Source: UBA1443 sp964445745 (GTDB lineage: Bacteria; Omnitrophota; Omnitrophia; Omnitrophales; Aquincolibacteriaceae). From it: DNA of 20,128 nucleotides. A program made the translations under genes and the position numbers. The notes beneath the pieces were generated by a model. That model ran no database searches, was not told the DNA's origin, and saw only the letters and a program-made list of their open reading frames with translations. The stretch is taken from positions 1 through 20,128 of the forward strand of contig CAYULU010000031.1 in assembly GCA_964445745.1 (NCBI GenBank), written 5' to 3'. The stretch's first letter is position 1. Each line of letters starts with the position of its first letter. Of this stretch, positions 15,375-20,128 are shown in pieces.

Positions 15375-15691
15375 TCAAACCTCTTTGGTACAGTCCCAAA
15401 ACTTTAATCTTGATTCGGCTTGAAGTTGAGATTGTATGGGTTTCGTCTTTAGGGGGTCAATCGTTTCTTTTTCCCTGCTTCCCGCGCAAGTATTTTTGGG
15501 GGCACATTTTTAGGGCTTCTTGCGTTGGGAGTGCGGTTATAAATCACAATGGTCTCATTGATGGTTCGTTGTACCTCTTTGGGGGAGTACCGGATCACAA
15601 GAAAGAGTGTCTCTTTGATCCTGTGAACGGCAAGGTACTTGGCCGTGATCTCCGAGGTAAAAGGTGAGCCACTGTTGTATAAAATAACAAG
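15375..15691 (-). pseudogene. Transposase remnant, right copy
   Basis: From 15691 down to the stop at 15449-15451 there is an 80-codon frame with no start. It reads LVILYNSGSPFTSEITAKYLAVHRIKETL, then IRYSPKEVQRTINETIVIYN, then SPKNVPPKILARE. This matches the order of a DDE/rve transposase end (SDNGSPFTSE-type block, helix, YN-R, NVTPxDV). The stretch normally between IKETL and YSPKEV (the block with the last catalytic Glu) is missing, so it has an internal deletion. Shifting one base extends the homology through PLKTKPIQSQLQAESRLK to a stop at 15375-15377, in line with the left copy. Clearly inactive. Confidence 0.7.
15401..15511 (-). repeat. Inverted repeat, right boundary of glycan island
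   Basis: Reverse-complement partner of 10185-10340, with 36 identical bases at 15441-15476. It lacks the 15-base duplication and about 22 further bases (around 10222-10244) present in the left copy. Base composition returns to GC-richer values outside it. Confidence 0.8.
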
Positions 15692-15775
15692 CTACCTTCG
15701 ATTCCTTGGGAGCTCAATGCCGCATTCTTGGAACTTCTACTTAATGGGAAGCCGTATGCCGGGGAAGGGGATTAG
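15692..15775 (+). other. Short protein-like fragment, unrecognised
   Basis: A plus-strand frame of 27 codons (LPSIPWELNAAFLELLLNGK and a few more residues) ends at TAG 15773-15775, overlapping the phosphofructokinase 3' end by four bases. It looks like the end of a real protein, but its 5' part is interrupted by the transposase remnant (in-frame stop at 15680-15682). It may be the stump of a gene cut when the IS inserted. Identity not recognised. Confidence 0.25.
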
Positions 15776-16962
15776 AGAACTGGAAATTCCGGGAGTTTTG
15801 TCCCGATGAGGGGCAGGGCGTAATCAAAAAACGCGGGTTTGATCATGGCGCGTTTTGCGTCGAAAAACTCCGCGGGAAGGTAGCGTTCCTGGTTCGGAAT
15901 TTTTGTGAGCGGTACGGGTCGGTATTCCAGGGCGTATTTTTTTCCGGGCTTCCTGAAAAATCCCACCATGACTTCTGACATCCCCCCCAGTGCCCATTGG
16001 ACCGCCTGGGCGCCGGCGCCGTAAGCCTCCTTTTGATCAACCGGGGAAATATAAGGCATCGACATCCGTTGAATGGTTCCGGGTTTGTCAAATCGCGCCC
16101 GGACCCGAAGATTTTTTTCCAGAATGGATGCTAGCCGGGGTGACGCGCCTTCCACATAGGGGTGTCCAAACGGATCTTTTGTGACGCCGCCCAACTTCCG
16201 GCCGATCCGGTTGCCCGCGTGATCGCGAATTGTTTCCGAGAGGACAATGATGCAATAACCGACGGACTGCAAAATTGCTTCGGTCCGCTTGAGGAAAGCG
16301 GTTTCATTAAAAGGAATTTCGGGGACCAGGAGGATATGCGGCGCATCGGCAGGGGATTTTTTGAGCAAGGCCGAAGCGGCGACAATCCAGCCCGAGTTCC
16401 GTCCCATCAATTCGATGATTTTGATCGGGTCCACATTTTTCATGGCACGCGTATCCATGGCGGCTTCCTGGGTGGTGATCGCGGCGAAGCGTGCGACTGA
16501 GCCGTACCCCGGACAATGATCCGTTTCCATCAGATCGTTATCAATGGTCTTGGGAATGTGCACCACTTGCAGGGTGTAGCCTTCAAGACGGGCCGCCTTC
16601 GCGATCTGGAGGCTCGTATTTGCGGTATCGTTTCCGCCGATAAGAAATAAATAACGGACATCGTGTTTTTTTAGGTGGCGGACGATTTTTTTTTCATCCT
16701 CCGGCGGGAGCTTGTAACGGGAAGATCCAAGCGCGGCAGACGGCGTTTTTGCGATTTTTCTGAGTAACTCGACGTCAGATGCCGAGAGATCCACCAGCGA
16801 ATCTTTCAAGATCCCTTCAATCCCGTTCCGTGCGCCGAAGACTTTGGGGATCGCGTTTGAAACCCGCGAAGCCATCGCGGCGCCGACCAGACTTTGATTG
16901 ATGACTGCTGTGCACCCGCCCGATTGTGCGATGAGCGCGTTGCCTTTCAGAAGAGATCTCAT
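15772..16962 (-). CDS. Phosphofructokinase, probably PPi-dependent
   Basis: 396 residues from ATG 16962. Phosphorylates fructose 6-phosphate; the sequence points to pyrophosphate rather than ATP as donor. Motifs: GGCTAV (15-20), GGNDT (109-113) in place of GGDGS of ATP enzymes, PKTIDND (137-143), whose lysine marks PPi-type enzymes, and MGRNSGW (186-192) in sugar-phosphate binding. GGVTKDPFGHP and the C-terminal PLTKIPNQERYLP are also typical of the long PPi-PFK group. The frame is open further upstream to 17286, but that part overlaps the divergent epimerase gene and is not PFK-like, so 16962 is chosen; a GGGGAA lies about 9 bases upstream. Divergent from the epimerase with only 75 bases between. 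Confidence 0.88.
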   Translation of the reverse strand: MRSLLKGNALIAQSGGCTAVINQSLVGAAMASRVSNAIPKVFGARNGIEGILKDSLVDLSASDVELLRKIAKTPSAALGSSRYKLPPEDEKKIVRHLKKHDVRYLFLIGGNDTANTSLQIAKAARLEGYTLQVVHIPKTIDNDLMETDHCPGYGSVARFAAITTQEAAMDTRAMKNVDPIKIIELMGRNSGWIVAASALLKKSPADAPHILLVPEIPFNETAFLKRTEAILQSVGYCIIVLSETIRDHAGNRIGRKLGGVTKDPFGHPYVEGASPRLASILEKNLRVRARFDKPGTIQRMSMPYISPVDQKEAYGAGAQAVQWALGGMSEVMVGFFRKPGKKYALEYRPVPLTKIPNQERYLPAEFFDAKRAMIKPAFFDYALPLIGTKLPEFPVL

Positions 16963-17037
16963 TTTTAGAAATTCCCCGTTTGCAAACAAAAGATTTACGT
17001 TAGTATATCGCGAACCTCCAACAAAGGCTAGGAGCGC
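16963..17037. promoter_or_regulatory. Divergent promoter region
   Basis: 75 bases between two divergent starts must hold both promoters. For the plus strand TTGCAA (16980-16985) and TATATC (17004-17009) are 18 bases apart; on the minus strand TATACT overlaps the same site, but no good -35 is seen. AGGAG at 17030-17034 is the ribosome-binding site of the epimerase. Confidence 0.35.
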
Positions 17038-18114
17038 GTGAATCACCGGATTTATATTAAAAAATCTTACGCAGGAATTTGGCGTGCCAAACTGAAAACT
17101 CCTTTTCGGACGGCGTTGGGTGCGCACGATCTGCTGGAAAACATTCTCTTCTCGGTCGAACTTTCGAACGGCGTTTTTGGCTATGGCGAGGCCGCGGTCG
17201 CGACTCACATTACCGGGGAAACCGTCCGGGGGACGCTCCGGAATCTGATGGATGCGACCCGGGACATCATTGGTCTTCCGTTGCATGGTTTCCCCGGGGT
17301 CGCAGATGAATTCGGGGGACGGTTTTCAAAAAATAAATGTGCTCTTGCCGCACTTGAAATGGCAATGCTTGATGCGTGCACCCGGACTCGGGGAATGCCG
17401 CTTTGGCGGGCGTTCGGAACAAGACCCGAAAAAGTCCGGACGGATATGACCGTTGTGCTGGGTTCAGAGGCAGAGGCGACGCGTGCGGCCCATGCGATCC
17501 TTCGCCGGGGCATCCGTTCCCTCAAGGTCAAAATCGGCGGGAACTTTGATGAGGATATTCACCGGGTCGTCGCAGTTTCCCGGGTTGGGAAATCATGCCC
17601 GGTTTATCTCGATGCCAACCAGGGTTTTTCGGCGGTGCAGACCTTGAAATTTTTAAAAGAGCTCAAAAAACTCGGCATTGTGCCTGCCCTTGTCGAACAG
17701 CCTGTCCCCAAACGAGACTGGGACGGGCTTAAAAAAGTGACCCGCGAAAGCAAATCGTTGGTGGTCGCCGATGAAAGTGCCGGATCGTTGGCTGATGTCA
17801 AACGGATCATCAGGGAAAGGGCCGCGGGTGGAATTAATATTAAGTTGATGAAGACGGGACTTCTTGAATCGTACGAGATTGCGGTTTATGCAAAAAAGCA
17901 CGGCCTCAAACTGATGATGGGTAGTATGATGGAAACACCGTTGGCCGCGACCGCCGCCGCTCATCTGGCCGGGGGAGTTGGGGGTTTTGACTGGATTGAT
18001 CTCGATTCGCCTTTTTTTATGGACGAACACGTGACCCGCGGGCGAGTTATGAGTCCGACCGGCGTTTACAATCTCCCCGATGTGAAATCAGGAATTGGAG
18101 TGACGCCGCTTTGA
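17038..18114 (+). CDS. Dipeptide epimerase (enolase superfamily, L-Ala-D/L-Glu epimerase type)
   Basis: 358 residues. Enolase-superfamily N-terminal cap, then the barrel with the acid/base KxK motif (Lys163, Lys165 in LKVKIGG), metal ligands Asp192 (YLDANQG), Glu220 (VEQPVP) and Asp245 (VADES), and the opposite lysine Lys269 (NIKLMKTG). SMMETPL and the late DLDSPFF are dipeptide-epimerase features. It likely epimerises L-Ala-D-Glu to L-Ala-L-Glu in murein peptide recycling; other dipeptide substrates occur in the family. GTG start with AGGAG three bases upstream, a rather short gap. No peptidoglycan-recycling peptidase is adjacent. Related muconate-cycloisomerase or o-succinylbenzoate synthase identities are less likely given the C-terminal motifs. 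Confidence 0.87.
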   Translation: MNHRIYIKKSYAGIWRAKLKTPFRTALGAHDLLENILFSVELSNGVFGYGEAAVATHITGETVRGTLRNLMDATRDIIGLPLHGFPGVADEFGGRFSKNKCALAALEMAMLDACTRTRGMPLWRAFGTRPEKVRTDMTVVLGSEAEATRAAHAILRRGIRSLKVKIGGNFDEDIHRVVAVSRVGKSCPVYLDANQGFSAVQTLKFLKELKKLGIVPALVEQPVPKRDWDGLKKVTRESKSLVVADESAGSLADVKRIIRERAAGGINIKLMKTGLLESYEIAVYAKKHGLKLMMGSMMETPLAATAAAHLAGGVGGFDWIDLDSPFFMDEHVTRGRVMSPTGVYNLPDVKSGIGVTPL

Positions 18115-18151
18115 AACCGCCCGTTCTTGATTCCCGAGGGAGGAACGAGGC

Positions 18152-18673
18152 ATGAATCAAAAACAGACGACTCTGGCAACCGGAATTTTTTTGCTCCCGC
18201 TACCGGTGACCCTTCTGATCCCGGGATGGCTCCTCAGTCTGGAAAAACATTTTACGATCGGAGGAGGGGCTGAAGGTTGGGTGCGCGGGATTTTGGTTGT
18301 TGCCGGAATGGTTTTGATTTTGGCCGGAATTTTTTTGGCCTGGCGTACGGTCCTTCTTTTCTATTCTGCCGGTGATGGAACTCCGGTCCCGTGGAACCCG
18401 CCCAAAAAATTTGTCGTGCTGGGACCTTACCGCTATGTCCGCAATCCGATGATGCTGGGTGTCCACGCGGTGCTTTTGGGAGAGTCGATTTTGTTCGGAT
18501 CGCTTGCGATTCTGGGATGGTTTGTGGTGTTCGGGGCGGGGATGCATCTTTTTATCTGCTGTTACGAAGAGCCGGGGCTCGAAAAACGATTTGGTGATGA
18601 CTACCGGCGCTATAAGAGCCAAGTGCCTCGATGGATCCCTCGTCTCAAGCCGTGGGGGGGGCTGAGCGTATGA
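18152..18673 (+). CDS. Isoprenylcysteine carboxyl methyltransferase-like membrane protein
   Basis: 173 residues with about four hydrophobic helices. The C-terminal ICMT/PEMT signature is clear: GPYRYVRNPMMLG (about 91-103) and EEPGLEKRFGDDYRRYKSQVPRWIPR (about 139-164), the SAM-binding part of this membrane methyltransferase class. In bacteria the substrates of these proteins are mostly unknown; protein prenylation is not expected, so lipid or small-molecule methylation is more plausible. GGGAGG upstream of the ATG is a good ribosome-binding site. The stop overlaps the ATG of the DUF819 gene (ATGA, 18670-18673), so the two are translationally coupled. Confidence 0.85.
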   Translation: MNQKQTTLATGIFLLPLPVTLLIPGWLLSLEKHFTIGGGAEGWVRGILVVAGMVLILAGIFLAWRTVLLFYSAGDGTPVPWNPPKKFVVLGPYRYVRNPMMLGVHAVLLGESILFGSLAILGWFVVFGAGMHLFICCYEEPGLEKRFGDDYRRYKSQVPRWIPRLKPWGGLSV

Positions 18674-19818
18674 TCCAAAACCCGGCGGGGATCATTGCGG
18701 TGCTGATTCTGATCGAAGGAGTGGTTCTTTTTCTTTCGGAAAATCCCCGTTTGGAAAGGTTTTTCAAGTTTCCTCCCGCGCTTTTCTGGATTTATTTTTT
18801 ACCGATGCTGGCATCGGCGGTGGGTCTTATCCCGCGTGATTCTGAAATTTATTCCAAGATTACCATTACCTTGCTTCCGGCCGGGCTTGTTCTCTTGCTC
18901 GTCTCAACGGATATCCCGTCAATTTTGCGACTCGGGAAAATGGCGCTTGTCATGATGAGTGTCGGGACGCTGGGCATCGTGATGGGTGCGCCGCTGACGG
19001 TTGCCGTGTTGAAGCCGTGGCTTCCTGCAGACGCGTGGTCGGGATTCGGAGCGCTCTCGGCCTCCTGGATCGGCGGAAGTTCCAATATGATCGCGGTAAA
19101 AGAAGCGATAGGGACTCCTGACGCAGTTTTTTTTCCGATGATCGTGGTGGATACGGTTGTCGCCTATTCCTGGATGGGTTTTTTGATTTTACTCGCCGGG
19201 TTTCAGGACAAGATTGATCGATGGACCCGAGCCGACAGGAGCCGACTGTCTGAACTTGCGTCAAAAGATCTCGGGGCTTCCTCATTTTCGAAGAGGATCG
19301 ATCCGAAGAGCCTCTTTCTGGTTCTCGCGGCGGGTTTTGGCGGGGCATGGATTTCGCAATCAATCGCGGAAATTTTTTTTAACGGGGCTTTTATCGGGGT
19401 CATTATTCTTGCATCCACACTCGGCATCACATGGTCATTTACAACATTGCGGTACCTGGGTGAACGTGGGGCCCCGAGAATCGGATACCTGCTTCTCTTT
19501 TTTGTTCTGACCTCCATCGGTGCCCGCGCGAACCTGGCCGGCATTTTCTCATCTCCTGTTTTTATTCTCGGAGGATTTCTGATGGTGGCGTTTCACGGAA
19601 GCCTTTTGCTTTTGCTGGCGAAAATGTTTCGGGTTCCCCTGGGTCTTGTGGCGGCGGCCAGCCAGGCCAATATCGGCGGGCCTGCATCCGCGCCGATCGT
19701 TGGGGCAGCCTATGCGCCATGCCTTGCGCCCGTCGGGTTACTGCTTGGAATTCTTGGTAATGTCCTGGGCACCTATCTTGGTCTTTTGACGAGCCTGTTT
19801 TGCAAGTGGGTTTCCTAA
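18670..19818 (+). CDS. DUF819 family integral membrane protein (YjcL-like)
   Basis: 382 residues with roughly ten hydrophobic segments. The signature stretch SASWIGGSSNMIAVKEAIGTPDAVFFPMIVVDTVVAYSWMG (about 135-175) is typical of DUF819, as is the late QANIGGPASAPIVGAAY (about 332-348), giving two similar half-transporter motifs (WIGGSSN and NIGGPAS). These suggest an inverted-repeat transporter, with the Gly-Gly loops as possible substrate sites. The frame extends upstream to 18631, but ATG 18670 is preferred because it forms ATGA with the previous stop and has a run of G (18654-18660) upstream. Substrate unknown. Confidence 0.88.
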   Translation: MIQNPAGIIAVLILIEGVVLFLSENPRLERFFKFPPALFWIYFLPMLASAVGLIPRDSEIYSKITITLLPAGLVLLLVSTDIPSILRLGKMALVMMSVGTLGIVMGAPLTVAVLKPWLPADAWSGFGALSASWIGGSSNMIAVKEAIGTPDAVFFPMIVVDTVVAYSWMGFLILLAGFQDKIDRWTRADRSRLSELASKDLGASSFSKRIDPKSLFLVLAAGFGGAWISQSIAEIFFNGAFIGVIILASTLGITWSFTTLRYLGERGAPRIGYLLLFFVLTSIGARANLAGIFSSPVFILGGFLMVAFHGSLLLLLAKMFRVPLGLVAAASQANIGGPASAPIVGAAYAPCLAPVGLLLGILGNVLGTYLGLLTSLFCKWVS

Positions 19819-19913
19819 ACCACAAGGCCGCAAAGTCACATGCCGCACAAGTTAAAGTTTTCGTGTGGGCTTTGTGGCATGCGGCTTGTGCCCTGTGATA
19901 AAATCCCCGTCAT
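19819..19913. other. 95-base spacer with imperfect inverted repeats
   Basis: Rich in the words CACAAG, GCCGCA and GCATGC in both orientations (for example GCCGCACAAG at about 19842-19851 facing CTTTGT and GCGGC at about 19870-19885). It could fold as an imperfect hairpin after the DUF819 gene. GATAAAAT (about 19897-19904) before the next ATG might serve as a -10 element; a convincing -35 is not seen. Confidence 0.35.
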
Positions 19914-20128
19914 ATGAAAAAGGAAAATCTTCCCATCAAAGCCGTTATCTTTGATCTTGGCAACGTTCTGGTGAATTATGATGTTAAAAAGGCGGCCCGG
20001 CGTTTTTCCGAGGCCGGTGGGATTTCCCAGATCCGGATCTGGGCGCATTTTTTTCTTTCGAAATTTGAACAGGCTTACACGCGGGGAGAGATCTCGAACC
20101 GGGAATTTTATCAGGAGGCATGCCGGGT
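19914..20128 (+). CDS. HAD-family phosphatase, YihX-like (3' end outside window)
   Basis: The first 71 codons of a HAD hydrolase. VIFDLGNVLVNYD carries the nucleophile Asp14; the DLGNV form (Gly at the second position instead of Asp) is the pattern of YihX-type glucose-1-phosphate phosphatases and haloacid-dehalogenase-like proteins. FEQAYTRGEISNREFYQEAC also matches the cap-domain start of that subgroup (family pattern: F-x(5)-GEIS-x-x-x-F). No strong ribosome-binding site precedes the ATG. Motifs II-IV lie beyond the window, so substrate assignment is tentative. Confidence 0.8.
   Translation, partial: MKKENLPIKAVIFDLGNVLVNYDVKKAARRFSEAGGISQIRIWAHFFLSKFEQAYTRGEISNREFYQEACR

Larger units (their letters stand above)
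10337..15400. mobile_element. AT-rich glycan-synthesis island between inverted transposase remnants
   Basis: About 5 kb whose base composition and codon use differ plainly from both flanks (many A/T-ending codons, long A and T runs). It holds a Wzy/EpsG-like membrane protein and three glycosyltransferases. Each end is marked by the same decayed transposase tail, oriented towards the island interior. This supports arrival or exchange by IS-mediated transposition or recombination between IS copies. No intact transposase, target duplication or integrase is seen, so it is not currently an autonomous element. Confidence 0.6.
15251..15771. other. 521-base region without intact gene; holds decayed transposase and fragments
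   Basis: 15251-15374 contains no convincing ORF, though AT-rich stretches suggest degraded coding sequence. 15375-15691 is the transposase remnant on the minus strand. An 85-codon plus-strand frame (15410-15667) overlaps it and is judged a shadow. 15692-15775 is a short protein-like fragment described separately. Confidence 0.6.

Noticed and set aside
15410..15667. 85-codon plus-strand ORF
   Set aside because: Opposite to the transposase remnant, whose minus-strand translation matches transposase motifs; the plus frame has none.
16963..17286. N-terminal extension of the phosphofructokinase frame up to 17286
   Set aside because: It overlaps the epimerase coding sequence on the other strand and does not resemble PFK; ATG 16962 gives a canonical start.

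Overview
The window reads as a piece of the chromosome of a Gram-negative-type (diderm) bacterium. An RND efflux permease and an AsmA-like membrane-anchored protein imply an inner and an outer membrane. Most genes are moderately GC-rich, tightly packed and often overlap by four bases (ATGA). The mix (PPi-type phosphofructokinase, dipeptide epimerase, DUF819 protein, repeat-rich spacers) would fit an uncultivated lineage such as Omnitrophota or a related group, but that is a guess; no rRNA or tRNA is present to settle it.

Layout. (1) 1-1720 is an accessory cassette: the 3' end of a gene with a C-terminal S24/LexA-like peptidase domain, a 49-residue ORF whose start resembles RhuM-type proteins, and a YhcG/DUF1016 PD-(D/E)XK nuclease, all joined by ATGA overlaps. 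(2) 1778-5104 is a large RND permease without a visible adaptor or outer-membrane partner; a dispersed palindromic repeat of about 105 bp sits in frame inside it. (3) 5173-5415 is a small zinc-ribbon protein. (4) 5656-10225 looks like one operon behind a good sigma70-type promoter at 5456-5484: thioredoxin, aldo/keto reductase, AsmA-like protein, Era GTPase and a PanE-like ketopantoate reductase. (5) About 10340-15400 is a markedly AT-rich surface-polysaccharide island: a Wzy/EpsG-like membrane protein and three GT-B glycosyltransferases. It is bounded on both sides by inverted, decayed 3' ends of the same IS-type transposase. (6) 15772-18114 holds divergently transcribed PPi-type phosphofructokinase and dipeptide epimerase genes. 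(7) 18152-19818 is an isoprenylcysteine-methyltransferase-like gene overlapping a DUF819 membrane protein gene. (8) From 19914 a YihX-like HAD phosphatase begins and runs off the end.

Working together: genes in (4) and (6)-(8) look like core metabolism and housekeeping (redox, cofactor synthesis, ribosome maturation, glycolysis, cell-wall peptide recycling). Regions (1) and (5) look like exchangeable accessory DNA: (1) possibly genome defence or stress response, (5) cell-surface glycan synthesis. I did not find a clearly new multi-gene system. The most notable observations are the IS-bounded glycan island, the in-frame repeat in the efflux pump and the coupled S24 / RhuM-like / YhcG cassette.
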